Part shown: piece after piece, positions 9,278-19,521 of the stretch
Layout: every line of letters starts with the position of its first letter
How positions within the stretch are numbered: the first letter of the stretch is position 1
Assembly: GCF_001898115.1 (NCBI RefSeq)
Contig: NZ_MKSQ01000005.1
Location: 432,129-496,128 of the forward strand
Direction: 5' to 3'
DNA: 64,000 nucleotides
Source of the DNA: Allobosea sp. 67-29
GTDB lineage: Bacteria > Pseudomonadota > Alphaproteobacteria > Rhizobiales > Beijerinckiaceae
Made by a program: the position numbers and the translations under genes
Notes under the pieces: generated by a model
What the model was told of the DNA's origin: nothing
Databases searched by the model: none
The model's input: the letters and a program-made list of their open reading frames with translations, nothing else

Positions 9278-9368
9278 CTTTCCTCCGCAGGCCCGCTTTG
9301 CGCGGCATATCTTTCAGCGAAAAATGGGCGTTCTTGGAATGATTTCAAATCGTTTCTTTCGAATGCGT

Positions 9369-9385
9369 GATAGTTTATAGCTATC
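9369..9385. promoter_or_regulatory. Dyad GATAG-N7-CTATC upstream of fdsG
   Basis: Inverted repeat with perfect 5-base arms around a 7-base AT-rich spacer, 92 bases before the fdsG start. ATAG-N7-CTAT is the half-site architecture described for OxyR-type LysR proteins. The LysR protein encoded just upstream is the obvious candidate to bind here. Function is inferred. Confidence 0.55.
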
Positions 9386-9493
9386 AATATGCGCGATATA
9401 GGCGTGCGTCCGCCATGCGGCGGGTTTGGGCGGCTCCTAAAATTCTCCCGGAGGGCCATTTTGCGCTGCACAATGCTGCGCTGCTTCTAAGAC

Positions 9494-9510
9494 GATAGGC
9501 GAAGGCTATC
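9494..9510. promoter_or_regulatory. Second copy of the GATAG-N7-CTATC dyad
   Basis: The same arms and the same spacer length as at 9369-9385, with a different spacer sequence. The start of this copy lies 125 bases from the first. It overlaps the stop codon of the LysR gene. Two identical dyads in one short gap are unlikely to be chance and suggest a pair of operators for looping or cooperative binding. Confidence 0.5.
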
Positions 9511-10420
9511 GAATGATGGGGCGGCGAGGCAGCCCGGCATCGGTGACCGGCTTCGTCATCATCAGGAGGTTGCGCGCGAGCGGCGCCACCGGCTGCCGGT
9601 CCGCCACGATCAGCCCGATCGTGCGCTGCGCCTCCGGCTCGACCAGCGACAGCGCTTTCGTGCCGAGGGGCACGCCGAAGAACTCCAGCAATTGCAGCGA
9701 GACGATGCTGGCGATGCCCTCGATGCCGGCATGCGACACCAGGTTGAAGATCGAGTTGGTCTCGATGACCGGGCGCGGGGAGGCACCGACCGAGCGGAAG
9801 ATGCCGTCGATGATGCGCCGGTTCTGCATGTCTCCGGTCAGCAGGCACAGCTTCAGCTCGGCCGCTTCCGACCAGCCGATGGTCTCGCGCGCGCCGAAAG
9901 GTCCGTCCTCGCGCGTCAGCAGCACATAGGATTCCTGGTAGATCGGCTTGGAGATCACCCGGTCGAGCGGTTCGTTGTCGAGATAGGTCAGGCCGACATC
10001 GAGCTCGAAATTGTCGATGCGTTCCTGGATTTCCTGCGAAGTCAGCGACAGCACCGTCAGCGAGACTGCCGGGTAGCGCGCCGAGAAAGGCGCGGTGATG
10101 TGCGCGATCATCGGCAGCGCGGTCGGGATCGCGCCGAGCCTGATCCGGCCGGAGACGCCCTCGCGCAGTTCGGCGATCGAATCCTTCATCACCTCGGCCT
10201 CGGCCAGGATGCGCCTGGCATGGGCGAGCACGACCTCGCCCTCCTTGGTGAAGCCCTGGAAGCGCCGCCCGCGCTCGACGATCATCACGCCGAGCTCCTC
10301 CTCGAGCTGCACGATCGCGGCCGAAAGCGTCGGCTGCGAAACGTGGCAGGCCTCGGCGGCGCGGCGGAAATGCTTCTCGCGCGCCAGGGCATCGAGATAG
10401 AGGAGCTGGCGGATGATCAT
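9506..10420 (-). CDS. LysR-family regulator of the formate dehydrogenase operon
   Basis: A 304-residue LysR-type transcriptional regulator. The N-terminal helix-turn-helix (FRRAAEACHVSQPTLSAAIVQLEEELG) at about residues 18-44 is of the OxyR-like subgroup. The periplasmic-binding-like effector domain follows from residue 90. The ATG at 10420 starts the canonical MIIRQLLYLDAL; longer upstream extensions are low-complexity and unlikely. It is encoded directly upstream of fdsGBA in the same direction. In known fds loci a LysR protein activates expression in response to formate, and the same role is inferred here. No effector can be read from sequence. Confidence 0.88.
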   Translation of the reverse strand: MIIRQLLYLDALAREKHFRRAAEACHVSQPTLSAAIVQLEEELGVMIVERGRRFQGFTKEGEVVLAHARRILAEAEVMKDSIAELREGVSGRIRLGAIPTALPMIAHITAPFSARYPAVSLTVLSLTSQEIQERIDNFELDVGLTYLDNEPLDRVISKPIYQESYVLLTREDGPFGARETIGWSEAAELKLCLLTGDMQNRRIIDGIFRSVGASPRPVIETNSIFNLVSHAGIEGIASIVSLQLLEFFGVPLGTKALSLVEPEAQRTIGLIVADRQPVAPLARNLLMMTKPVTDAGLPRRPIIR

Positions 10421-10475
10421 GAAATCGGCTCGGGAGCGGCTGACGTCGCCGCATGTCGAGCATCGGCATAGCGCG

Positions 10476-10493
10476 CCCGGCTTGCAAGCCGGG
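10476..10493. promoter_or_regulatory. Perfect 18-base palindrome in the LysR / oxidoreductase divergent gap
   Basis: CCCGGCTTGCAAGCCGGG is fully self-complementary. It sits 56 bases before the LysR start and about 136 bases before the LLM oxidoreductase start. A second small repeat, TTGCA-TCGC-TGCAA, follows at 10497-10510. It may be an operator of either gene or a structured leader; the palindrome is the observation, its role is inference. Confidence 0.4.
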
Positions 10494-10629
10494 CAGTTGC
10501 ATCGCTGCAAACAGGCTGTTGCCCCCGCGGCAACGCCCTGACGATTGCGCGCAGGGAGCCCCGCCCCTAACTGCGAGGGGCCGGGACGACCGGCAGGCAA
10601 ACGGGCCGGGTGCGGCCCCGGGGCAAGTC

Positions 10630-11661
10630 ATGGCGCAGGAACTCGAATTCGGGCTCGACACCTTCGGCGATGTCACCAACGGGGCGGATGGCAAGCCGCT
10701 GCCGCATGCGCAGGTGATCCGCAACCTCGTCGCGGAGGCCGAGCTGGCTGACAGCGTCGGCATCGACTTCATCGGCGTCGGCGAGCATCATCGTGCCGAT
10801 TTCGCAGTGTCGGCGCCCGAAACCGTACTGGCCGGCATGGCCACGCGCACCAGCCGGATCAAGCTGGGCTCGGCGGTCACGGTGCTGAGCTCGGACGATC
10901 CGATCCGCGTCTTCCAGCGCTTCGCGACGGTCGATGCGCTCTCGAACGGCCGCGCCGAGGTCATCCTGGGCCGCGGCTCCTTCACCGAATCCTTCCCGCT
11001 CTTCGGCTTCGACCTGCGCGACTACGAGAAGCTCTTCGAGGAGAAGCTCGACCTGTTCGCGGCGCTGTTGCCGCAGGAGCCGGTGAGCTGGCAGGGCTCG
11101 ATCCGCCCACCGCTCAAGGACCAGCTCATCTATCCGCCGGTCGAACATGGCCCGCTCAAGACCTGGATCGGCGTCGGCGGCAGCCCGGAATCGGTGGTGC
11201 GCGCGGTGCGCTACGACCTGCCGATGATGCTCGCCATCATCGGCGGCGACCCGCTGCGCTTCAAACCCTATGTCGATCTCTACCACCGCGCCTACGCGCA
11301 GCTCGACAGGCCGGCGAAACCGATCGGCGTCCATTCGCCGGGCTATGTCGCCGCGACCGACGAGCAGGCGAAGGAGGAGTTCTTCCCGGCCTTCAAGCAG
11401 ATGCGCGACCGCATCGGCGCCGAGCGCGGTTGGCCGCCGATGGGCCGCGCCGAGTTCGAGCAGGAGGTCGCGCGCGGCTCGCTCTATCTCGGCTCGCCCG
11501 AGACGGTGGCGCGCAAGATCGCCTCAACGGCCAAGGGGCTGGGCATCGCCCGCTTCCAGCTCAAGTACAGCGCCGGCCCGCTGGCGCATGAGAAGCTGAT
11601 GGCGTGCATCCGGCTCTATGGCGAGCAGGTCATCCCGCTGGTGCGGGAGATGCTGGCTTAA
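10630..11661 (+). CDS. LLM-class flavin-dependent oxidoreductase
   Basis: Bacterial-luciferase-like TIM-barrel protein of 343 residues that is expected to use reduced flavin. It shows the typical opening LEFGLDTFGD, the GVGEHH motif near residue 50 and the GRGSFTESFPLFG block that marks a subgroup of LLM oxidoreductases annotated as putative monooxygenases. The ATG at 10630 is chosen because homologous sequence starts there; the upstream in-frame extension has no family features. The substrate is unknown. It diverges from the LysR gene and may be regulated by it. No flavin reductase gene lies next to it. Confidence 0.85.
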   Translation: MAQELEFGLDTFGDVTNGADGKPLPHAQVIRNLVAEAELADSVGIDFIGVGEHHRADFAVSAPETVLAGMATRTSRIKLGSAVTVLSSDDPIRVFQRFATVDALSNGRAEVILGRGSFTESFPLFGFDLRDYEKLFEEKLDLFAALLPQEPVSWQGSIRPPLKDQLIYPPVEHGPLKTWIGVGGSPESVVRAVRYDLPMMLAIIGGDPLRFKPYVDLYHRAYAQLDRPAKPIGVHSPGYVAATDEQAKEEFFPAFKQMRDRIGAERGWPPMGRAEFEQEVARGSLYLGSPETVARKIASTAKGLGIARFQLKYSAGPLAHEKLMACIRLYGEQVIPLVREMLA

Positions 11662-11696
11662 GGAGCTGCTCGGTCTCTGGAGCCGCGACGCGATTT

Positions 11697-11836
11697 CCTT
11701 CTCCCGGATGGGAAAAGGTGCCCCGGAGGGCCGGATGAGGGCCCGCCCTCACCACTAAAGGGCGCGCCGGCGCAGCCCCGTTTCAACGATCAGCGGCAGG
11801 CTCTCACCCCTGCCCCTCTCCCATCCGGGAGAGGGG
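11697..11836. repeat. REP-like intergenic inverted repeat
   Basis: Two arms of about 20 bases, 11697-11718 and 11813-11836, are near-perfect reverse complements around a CTCCCGGATGGGA / TCCCATCCGGGAG core. Each arm is itself partly self-complementary. The 94 bases between are GC-rich and non-coding. This looks like a dispersed REP/mosaic element placed between the convergent oxidoreductase and bkdR genes, where it could also end transcription from both sides. Confidence 0.6.
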
Positions 11837-11866
11837 GGTCCCTACGCCTGTCATCGACGCCACCGC

Positions 11867-12364
11867 TCATCCCACGACCTTCAGCGGATCGACCGATAGC
11901 GTCCGCTTCAGCGCTCGGAGCCCGAAGGTCGTGCGGGTCTGGCGCACGCCGGGGATGCGGTAGATCGTTCCGCGCAGGAAACGCTCGTAATGATCGGTGC
12001 CGCTAACGACGACCTTGGCGAGATAATCGTATTCGCCGGTCACCAGATGCGCCTCGACCACCTCGGGTGCCCGCGTCAGCGCCTCGGCGAACTGGTCGAG
12101 CACCTTGTCGTCATGCTTGTCGAGGGTGATCTCGACGAAGACGACATTGTTGTAGCCGAGCGCCTGATGGTCGAGCAGCGCGACATATTTCTCGATCACA
12201 CCCGCCTCTTCCAGCCGCTTCACCCGGGTCCAGCAGGGAGAGGGCGAAAGGCCGACCTTTTCGGCCAGGGCTTGGGTCGTGAGCCGGCCGTCCTCCCGGA
12301 GTTCCGCCAGGATCTTCCGGTCGATCGCGTCGAGAGCAGGGTTCTTCTGGCTCTTCTTGTTCAT
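11867..12364 (-). CDS. bkdR: Lrp/AsnC-family regulator of the bkd operon
   Basis: A 165-residue Lrp-type protein with an N-terminal helix-turn-helix (TTQALAEKVGLSPSPCWTRVKRLEEAGVI) at residues 29-57 and a C-terminal RAM effector domain. It is transcribed away from the branched-chain oxoacid dehydrogenase genes, as bkdR is in Pseudomonas and several alphaproteobacteria, where it responds to branched-chain amino acids. The symbol rests on that context. A GGCAGA-N7-TCTGCC dyad stands 30 bases before its start. Confidence 0.85.
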   Translation of the reverse strand: MNKKSQKNPALDAIDRKILAELREDGRLTTQALAEKVGLSPSPCWTRVKRLEEAGVIEKYVALLDHQALGYNNVVFVEITLDKHDDKVLDQFAEALTRAPEVVEAHLVTGEYDYLAKVVVSGTDHYERFLRGTIYRIPGVRQTRTTFGLRALKRTLSVDPLKVVG

Positions 12365-12393
12365 CGGAATGGCATTCTGCAGTTTCGAAGAAA

Positions 12394-12412
12394 GGCAGAA
12401 GGATCATCTGCC
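12394..12412. promoter_or_regulatory. Dyad in the bkdR/bkd divergent promoter
   Basis: GGCAGA-N7-TCTGCC, perfect 6-base arms, lies in the 228-base divergent gap. Two TTCGAA hexamers flank it at 12384-12389 and 12435-12440, 51 bases apart (about five helical turns). Such phased repeats suit an octameric Lrp-type regulator. Binding is inferred, not shown. Confidence 0.4.
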
Positions 12413-12529
12413 ATGACTGGAAGGCGCAGGCAAATTCGAAAGGAACCACCGGCGCTTCGGGCCTAGCTTGGTTGCAGGGGAAACGATCGTCCTGCCGGCC
12501 GCAGCCGCCGTGCGGGACGATGCCGCTGA

Positions 12530-13852
<1,323 letters not shown>

Positions 13853-13856
13853 CGCG

Positions 13857-14873
13857 ATGGCACGCATGACGATGATCGAGGCGATCCGCTCCGCCATGGA
13901 CGTCTCGATGGGGCGCGACGACGATGTCGTGGTCTTCGGCGAGGATGTCGGCTTCTTCGGCGGCGTCTTCCGCTGCACCCATGGGCTCCAGCAGAAATAC
14001 GGCGTCTCGCGCTGTTTCGACGCGCCGATCAGCGAGGCCGGCATCGTCGGCACCGCGATCGGCATGGCGGCCTATGGCCTGAAACCCTGCGTCGAGATCC
14101 AGTTCGCCGACTACATGTACCCGGCCTATGACCAGATCGTCTCTGAGGCCGCCCGCCTGCGCTATCGCTCGGCCGGCGACTTCACCTGCCCACTGGTGAT
14201 CCGCATGCCGACCGGCGGCGGCATCTTCGGCGGCCAGACCCACAGCCAGAGCCCGGAAGCGCTCTTTACCCATGTCTCGGGGCTGAAGACGATCGTCCCG
14301 TCCAACCCCTATGATGCCAAGGGCCTGCTGATCGCGGCGATCGAGGACCCCGACCCGGTGATCTTCCTCGAGCCGAAGCGGCTCTATAACGGCCCATTCG
14401 ACGGTCATTACGACCGGCCGGTCACGGCCTGGTCGAAGCATGAGCTCTCCGAGGTCCCGGAAGGCCATTACACCGTGCCGCTCGGCAAGGCGGTGACGCG
14501 GCGCGAGGGCTCCGCCGTCACCATCCTTGCCTATGGCACCATGGTCCATGTCGCGCTGGCGGCAGCCGAGGACACCGGCATCGATGCCGAGGTCATCGAC
14601 CTGCGCACGCTGGTCCCGCTTGATCTCGATGCGATCATCGCCTCGGTCCAGAAGACCGGCCGTTGCATCGTGCTGCACGAGGCGACGCTGACCTCCGGCT
14701 TCGGCGGCGAGCTCGCCGCGCTGGTGCAGGAACACTGCTTCTATCATCTGGAGGCGCCGGTGATGCGCGTCACCGGTTGGGACACGCCCTATCCACATGC
14801 GCAGGAATGGGACTATTTCCCCGGCCCCGCCCGCCTCGGACAGGCGCTGCGCGACATCATGGAGGCACGCTGA
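13857..14873 (+). CDS. bkdA2: Branched-chain 2-oxoacid dehydrogenase E1 beta subunit
   Basis: A 338-residue transketolase-like beta subunit completing the E1 heterotetramer. Visible family blocks are [17 protein letters not shown] near the N-terminus, [12 protein letters not shown] and the C-terminal [16 protein letters not shown]. The ATG at 13857 begins [14 protein letters not shown], four bases after the E1 alpha stop. Its stop overlaps the E2 start in TGATG at 14871-14875, so translation of E2 is coupled. Confidence 0.95.
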   Translation: MARMTMIEAIRSAMDVSMGRDDDVVVFGEDVGFFGGVFRCTHGLQQKYGVSRCFDAPISEAGIVGTAIGMAAYGLKPCVEIQFADYMYPAYDQIVSEAARLRYRSAGDFTCPLVIRMPTGGGIFGGQTHSQSPEALFTHVSGLKTIVPSNPYDAKGLLIAAIEDPDPVIFLEPKRLYNGPFDGHYDRPVTAWSKHELSEVPEGHYTVPLGKAVTRREGSAVTILAYGTMVHVALAAAEDTGIDAEVIDLRTLVPLDLDAIIASVQKTGRCIVLHEATLTSGFGGELAALVQEHCFYHLEAPVMRVTGWDTPYPHAQEWDYFPGPARLGQALRDIMEAR

Positions 14874-16189
14874 TGGCCGAGCGCATCATCAAGCTGCCGG
14901 ATGTCGGCGAGGGCATTGCGGAAGCCGAGCTCGTCGAGTGGCACGTCAAAATCGGCGATATCGTCCGCGAGGACGACCTGCTCGCCGCCGTGATGACCGA
15001 CAAGGCGACGGTCGAGATTCCCTCACCGGTCGAGGGCGAGGTCACCTGGGTCGGCGCCGAGGTCGGCGACACCGTCGCGATCGGCTCGGCCATCGTGAAG
15101 TTGAAGGTTGCAGGGGAGGGCGGCGCGGCGGCGGAGCAATCCGTCGCGGAAGAGGGCGCGCAAGAAGCCCCGGCCGAGAAGCCAGCCGCGCCGCCGGCCC
15201 CGCCCAAGGCCGAAAAGCCCGCCGCACCCGCTGCTCCCGCCAAGGCGGCCGCTCCGCCTCCACCGCCGCCGAAAGCCGCGCGCGCCGACGCCGCCCCCGC
15301 CCAGCGCCGCGCGCCGGGCGAGAAGCCGCTCGCCTCGCCGGCCGTGCGCTTGAAGGCCCGCGAGGCCGGGGTCGATCTGCGCCAGGTCCAGGGCACGGGC
15401 CCCGCCGGCCGCATCACCCATCAGGACATCGATGCCTTCCTGCTGCGCGGTCCGGAGCCGGTCCGCGGTGGCGGGCTCGTCGAACAGAACGCCGTCACCG
15501 AGGTCAAAGTCGTCGGCCTGCGCCGCCGCATCGCCGAGAAGATGGCGCTGTCGAAGGCGCGCATCCCGCACATCACCATCGTCGAGGAGATCAATGTCTC
15601 GCCGCTGGAGGACCTGCGCGCGACGCTGAACAAGAAGCCGACGCCGGAGCGGCCGAAGCTGACGATCTTGCCCTTCCTGATGCGCGCCATGGTCAAGGCG
15701 CTCGCCGAGCAGCCGGCGCTGAACGCGCTCTATGACGACGAGGCGGGGATCGTGCGCCAGCACGCCGCGATCAATATCGGCATCGCCACGCAGACGCCGA
15801 CCGGCCTGATCGTGCCGGTGGTCAAGCATGCCGAGGCGCGCGATCTCTGGGGCTGCGGCATTGAGCTCAATCGCCTCGCCGAGCGCGGCCGCGACGGCAC
15901 CGCGACGCGCGACGAACTGACCGGCTCGACCATCACCATCACCTCGCTCGGCGCGCTCGGTGGCATCGCGACGACCCCGGTGATCAACCACCCGGAAGTC
16001 GCCATCGTCGGCGTCAACAAGATGGTGGTCAGGCCCGTCTGGGACGGCACCACCTTCGTGCCGCGCAAGATGATGAATCTCTCCTGCAGCTTCGATCACC
16101 GCGTCATCGACGGCTGGGACGCCGCTGTCTTCGTGCAGCGGCTGAAGGAGCTGCTGGAGAACCCGGCCACGCTCTTCGTGGACATCTGA
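14873..16189 (+). CDS. bkdB: Branched-chain 2-oxoacid dehydrogenase E2 (dihydrolipoyl acyltransferase)
   Basis: Core acyltransferase of the complex, 438 residues. One N-terminal lipoyl domain carries the modified lysine at residue 44 ([10 protein letters not shown]). A long Ala/Pro/Lys-rich swinging linker follows at about residues 85-150. The peripheral subunit-binding domain lies at about 153-190 ([15 protein letters not shown]). The catalytic domain ends with FDHRVIDG, His409 and Asp413. The ATG at 14873 overlaps the E1 beta stop. Which acyl group is preferred is inferred from the operon, not from E2 alone. Confidence 0.95.
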   Translation: MAERIIKLPDVGEGIAEAELVEWHVKIGDIVREDDLLAAVMTDKATVEIPSPVEGEVTWVGAEVGDTVAIGSAIVKLKVAGEGGAAAEQSVAEEGAQEAPAEKPAAPPAPPKAEKPAAPAAPAKAAAPPPPPPKAARADAAPAQRRAPGEKPLASPAVRLKAREAGVDLRQVQGTGPAGRITHQDIDAFLLRGPEPVRGGGLVEQNAVTEVKVVGLRRRIAEKMALSKARIPHITIVEEINVSPLEDLRATLNKKPTPERPKLTILPFLMRAMVKALAEQPALNALYDDEAGIVRQHAAINIGIATQTPTGLIVPVVKHAEARDLWGCGIELNRLAERGRDGTATRDELTGSTITITSLGALGGIATTPVINHPEVAIVGVNKMVVRPVWDGTTFVPRKMMNLSCSFDHRVIDGWDAAVFVQRLKELLENPATLFVDI

Positions 16190-16199
16190 GGAGCGTGCC

Positions 16200-17615
16200 A
16201 TGACGGACATCACCTGCAAGCTGCTCGTCATCGGTGCCGGCCCGGGCGGCTATGTCTGCGCCATCCGCGCCGGCCAGCTCGGCATCGACACGGTCATCGT
16301 CGAGAGCACCAAGCTCGGCGGTTCCTGCCTCAATGTCGGCTGCATCCCCTCCAAGGCGATGATCCATGTCGCCGAGGAATTCGAGAAGGCGGCGGAAGCC
16401 GCCGCTGGCAAGACGCCCTTCGGCCTGACGGTCTCCCAGCCCGCGCTCGACCTCAGGCAGGCCGTGGCCTGGAAGGACGGCATCGTCCAGCGCCTCAACA
16501 ACGGCGTCGCCGGCCTGCTGCGCAAGGCCAAGGTCAACAAGATCCTTCATGGCCGCGCCCGCTTCCGCGACGGCAAGACCGTCGTGGTCGAGACCGAGAC
16601 CGGGCCGAAGACGGTTCATGCCGAGGCCATCGTCATCGCCACCGGTTCCGCTCCGGTGGAGCTGCCCTTCCTGCCCTTCGGCGGCAATGTCATCTCCTCG
16701 ACCGGCGCACTGGCGCTGACCGAAGTGCCGAAGCGGCTCGTCGTGGTCGGCGGCGGCTATATCGGGCTGGAACTCGGCACCGCCTTCGCCAAGCTCGGAG
16801 CCAAGGTCACGGTGGTGGAGGCGCAGGACCGTATCCTGCCGCTCTACGATGCTGAATTGACCGGACCCATCTCCAAGCGCTTGACCGCGCTCGGCGTCGA
16901 GGTGCTGACGGGCGCCAAGGCGCTCGGGCCTACGCCCAAGGGCGGTGCGCAGAAGGGCGACGGCCTGCGTATCGAGACGGCAGACGGCAAGGAGCGCGCG
17001 CTGTCGGCCGACAAGATTTTGGTCACGGTCGGCCGCAAGCCGTTCACTGACGGACTCGGCCTCGAAAACCTCGTGCTCGAGATGGATGGCCGCTTCATCC
17101 GTATCGGCGAGCGTTGCGAGACAGCGATGCGCGGCATCTACGCCATCGGCGACGTCACCGGCGAGCCGATGCTGGCCCATCGCGCCATGGCGCAGGGCGA
17201 GATGGTGGCGGAGATCGTCGCCGGGCTGCCGCGTGCCTGGGACAAGCGCTGCATCCCGGCGATCTGCTTCACCGATCCCGAGATCGTCTCGGTCGGCCTC
17301 TCGCCGGAGGAGGCGAAGCGCGCCGGCCACGAGCTCAAGATCGGCCAGTTCCCCTTCGCCGCAAATGGCCGCGCCATGACCCGCCATGGCGAGGCCGGCT
17401 TCGTCCGCGTGGTCGCGGAGGAACGCAGCGACCTCGTGCTCGGCATCCAGGCGGTGGGCTCAGGCGTCTCGGAACTCTCGGCCGCCTTCGGGCTGGCGAT
17501 CGAGATGGGCGCGACGCTGCAGGATATCGCCGGCACGATCCACGCCCATCCGACGCTCGGCGAGGCCCTCCCGGAGGCCGCGATGAAGGCGCTCGGCCAC
17601 GCGCTGCATATCTAG
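16200..17615 (+). CDS. lpdA: Dihydrolipoyl dehydrogenase (E3)
   Basis: Flavoprotein disulfide reductase that reoxidises dihydrolipoate with NAD+. The 471 residues contain the FAD-binding GAGPGG at 12-17, the redox disulfide Cys43/Cys48 (GSCLNVGCIPSK), the NAD-binding GGGYIGLELG, and the C-terminal His450-Glu455 pair (HPTLGE). It starts 10 bases after bkdB, so this is the E3 dedicated to the branched-chain complex (LpdV-like); other complexes elsewhere may have their own E3. Confidence 0.95.
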   Translation: MTDITCKLLVIGAGPGGYVCAIRAGQLGIDTVIVESTKLGGSCLNVGCIPSKAMIHVAEEFEKAAEAAAGKTPFGLTVSQPALDLRQAVAWKDGIVQRLNNGVAGLLRKAKVNKILHGRARFRDGKTVVVETETGPKTVHAEAIVIATGSAPVELPFLPFGGNVISSTGALALTEVPKRLVVVGGGYIGLELGTAFAKLGAKVTVVEAQDRILPLYDAELTGPISKRLTALGVEVLTGAKALGPTPKGGAQKGDGLRIETADGKERALSADKILVTVGRKPFTDGLGLENLVLEMDGRFIRIGERCETAMRGIYAIGDVTGEPMLAHRAMAQGEMVAEIVAGLPRAWDKRCIPAICFTDPEIVSVGLSPEEAKRAGHELKIGQFPFAANGRAMTRHGEAGFVRVVAEERSDLVLGIQAVGSGVSELSAAFGLAIEMGATLQDIAGTIHAHPTLGEALPEAAMKALGHALHI

Positions 17616-17723
17616 CCGGCGCGGCGTTTCGGCGCAGCGACAGCATGGCGCCTTGATGGGCGGTTCCGGCGGCGCGATCTGAAGCACGCCGCCAGCAAGG
17701 GCGGCGCTTTGCGAGTTCCCATC

Positions 17724-18131
17724 ATGCCTGCCGAGACCGACTGGCCGACCCTGTCCCCGCTCCAGACCGGCCTGCGCGGCCGCTGCCCGCGCTGCGGCCA
17801 GGGCCGCATGTTCGAGGGTTTCCTCAAGATCAAGCCGAAATGCGAGGCTTGCGGGCTCGACTATTCCTTCGCCGATCCGGCGGATGGCCCGGCCTTCTTC
17901 GTGATGATGTTCGTCTGCATCCCGGCGGTCGCCTTCCCGCTCTGGCTGGAGCTGACCTACAGCCCGCCGACATGGGTGCATCTGGTCACGACGCTGCCGC
18001 TGATCCTGCTGACCTGCATCCCGCCGCTGCAGCCGCTCAAGGGCTGGCTCGTGGCTTCGCAATATGTCCACAAGGCCGAGGAAGGCCGTCTCGCGAGCCC
18101 GGCGGCAGGCTCGGGCCCCTCCGGGGGCTGA
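17724..18131 (+). CDS. DUF983 family membrane protein
   Basis: A 135-residue protein of the DUF983 family common in alphaproteobacteria. It has an N-terminal zinc ribbon with two Cys pairs (CPRCGQGRMF and CEACGLD), then two hydrophobic helices (FFVMMFVCIPAVAFPLWLEL and LVTTLPLILLTCIP). The function is unknown. The ATG at 17724 is chosen over a TTG fifteen bases earlier. It follows lpdA by 108 bases and may be transcribed with it or alone. Confidence 0.85.
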   Translation: MPAETDWPTLSPLQTGLRGRCPRCGQGRMFEGFLKIKPKCEACGLDYSFADPADGPAFFVMMFVCIPAVAFPLWLELTYSPPTWVHLVTTLPLILLTCIPPLQPLKGWLVASQYVHKAEEGRLASPAAGSGPSGG

Positions 18132-18152
18132 GCCGGCGCGAAGGCCGGCGCG

Positions 18153-18887
18153 CTATTCGCGCGCGCCCGCTTTGACGAAGCCCTGCAATTCCGGCGTCCG
18201 CGGGTTGGCGAAGAGTTCCTTCGAGGGGCCTTCTTCCCAGATCTTGCCCTGATGCATGAAGATGGTGTTGTTCGCGACATTGCGCGCGAAAGCCATCTCA
18301 TGCGTCACCAGGATCATGGTCATGCCGCCCTTGGCAAGCTTCTCCATGACCAGCAGCACCTCGCCCGTCAGCTCGGGGTCGAGCGCCGAGGTCACCTCGT
18401 CGAACAGCATGACCTTGGGCTTCATCGCCAGCGAGCGGGCGATGGCGACGCGCTGCTGCTGCCCGCCCGAGAGATTGTCGGGGTAGCTGTCGAACTTCTC
18501 GGAGAGGCCGACCTGCGCCAGCACCTCCTTGGCGAGTGCCAGCGCCTCCGCCTGCGGCACCTTCTTGGTGATGCGCGGCGAGAGCATGATGTTCTGCCCG
18601 ACCGTCAGATGCGGGAAGAGATTGTAGCTCTGGAAGACGATGCCGACATCCTTGCGCAGGTCGCGCAGGCGTTTCGGGTCCTGGTCGACGACATGGCCGG
18701 CCACCTCGATGCGGCCGGACTGGAAGGCCTCGAGCCCGTTGATGCAGCGCAGCATGGTGGATTTGCCCGAGCCCGAGCGGCCGATCAGCGCCACGACCTG
18801 TCCGGTCTCGACCGAGAGCGAGACGCCCTTCAGGACCTCGAGCGGGCCGTAGCTCTTGTGGACGTCTTCAATGAGGACGGCTGGCAT
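18153..18887 (-). CDS. Amino-acid-type ABC transporter ATP-binding protein
   Basis: GlnQ/HisP-like ATPase of the polar amino acid uptake family, 244 residues. Walker A is GRSGSGKST (about 36-44), the signature is LSGGQQQR and Walker B is VMLFDEVTSALDPE. It is the last gene of a GntR / hydroxyacid dehydrogenase / binding protein / permease / permease / ATPase series and overlaps the preceding permease by 20 bases. The substrate cannot be read from the ATPase; the linked enzymes suggest an organic or sugar acid rather than a plain amino acid. Confidence 0.93.
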   Translation of the reverse strand: MPAVLIEDVHKSYGPLEVLKGVSLSVETGQVVALIGRSGSGKSTMLRCINGLEAFQSGRIEVAGHVVDQDPKRLRDLRKDVGIVFQSYNLFPHLTVGQNIMLSPRITKKVPQAEALALAKEVLAQVGLSEKFDSYPDNLSGGQQQRVAIARSLAMKPKVMLFDEVTSALDPELTGEVLLVMEKLAKGGMTMILVTHEMAFARNVANNTIFMHQGKIWEEGPSKELFANPRTPELQGFVKAGARE

Positions 18888-19521
18888 TCATCACCTTTTC
18901 GAGATGGCGGCTGAGCCGGGAGAGGGGGAAGCAGATCGCGAAATAGATCAGCGCGACCAGCCCGAAGACCCGGAAGGAATCGAAGGTTGCGTTGTTGACG
19001 AGCTGCCCGGCGCGCGCGAGCTCGACGAAGCCGACGACCGAGACGATCGAGGTGTTCTTCACGAGCTGGACGAGGAAGCCGACCGTCGGCGGCAGCGAGA
19101 TGCGGATCGCCTGCGGCAGGATGACGTAGCGGTAGGTCTGCGCCGGCGAATGGGCCAACGAGGCCGAGGCCTCCCATTGCTGGAACGGCACGGACTCGAT
19201 CGAGCCGCGCCAGATCTCGGCGAGATAGGCGCTGACATAGATCGCCAGCGAGGCAGACGCCGCCAGGAAGGGCGGCAGCTCGACGCCGAAAAGCGACAGC
19301 CCGTAATAGCTCATGAACAGCACCATGAGCACGGGGATCGACTGGATGACGAGGATGTAGGTCGCGGCGATGCGGCGCAGCAGCTTGATCCGCGACAGGC
19401 GCATGATCGCGAAGACGCCGCCGATCAGGCTGCCGATCAGGAAGGCGATCGCGGTGAGCAGCAGCGTCCAGCCGGCTGCGCGCAGGAGGAAGAGGGCCTC
19501 GGGCCAACCGAAGGTCGTCAT
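18868..19521 (-). CDS. ABC transporter permease (HisMQ type)
   Basis: A 217-residue inner-membrane permease of the polar amino acid family with about five helices and the EAA-type loop EASASLAHSPAQTYRYVILPQAIR near residues 125-148. The ATG at 19521 overlaps the stop of the other permease in TGATG, so the two are translationally coupled. A longer in-frame opening upstream runs inside the neighbouring permease and is rejected. Confidence 0.92.
   Translation of the reverse strand: MTTFGWPEALFLLRAAGWTLLLTAIAFLIGSLIGGVFAIMRLSRIKLLRRIAATYILVIQSIPVLMVLFMSYYGLSLFGVELPPFLAASASLAIYVSAYLAEIWRGSIESVPFQQWEASASLAHSPAQTYRYVILPQAIRISLPPTVGFLVQLVKNTSIVSVVGFVELARAGQLVNNATFDSFRVFGLVALIYFAICFPLSRLSRHLEKVMNASRPH

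Noticed and set aside
15120..15320. Repetitive Ala/Pro/Lys stretch as a DNA repeat or CRISPR-like array
   Set aside because: It encodes the flexible linker of the E2 acyltransferase and has no regular repeat unit.
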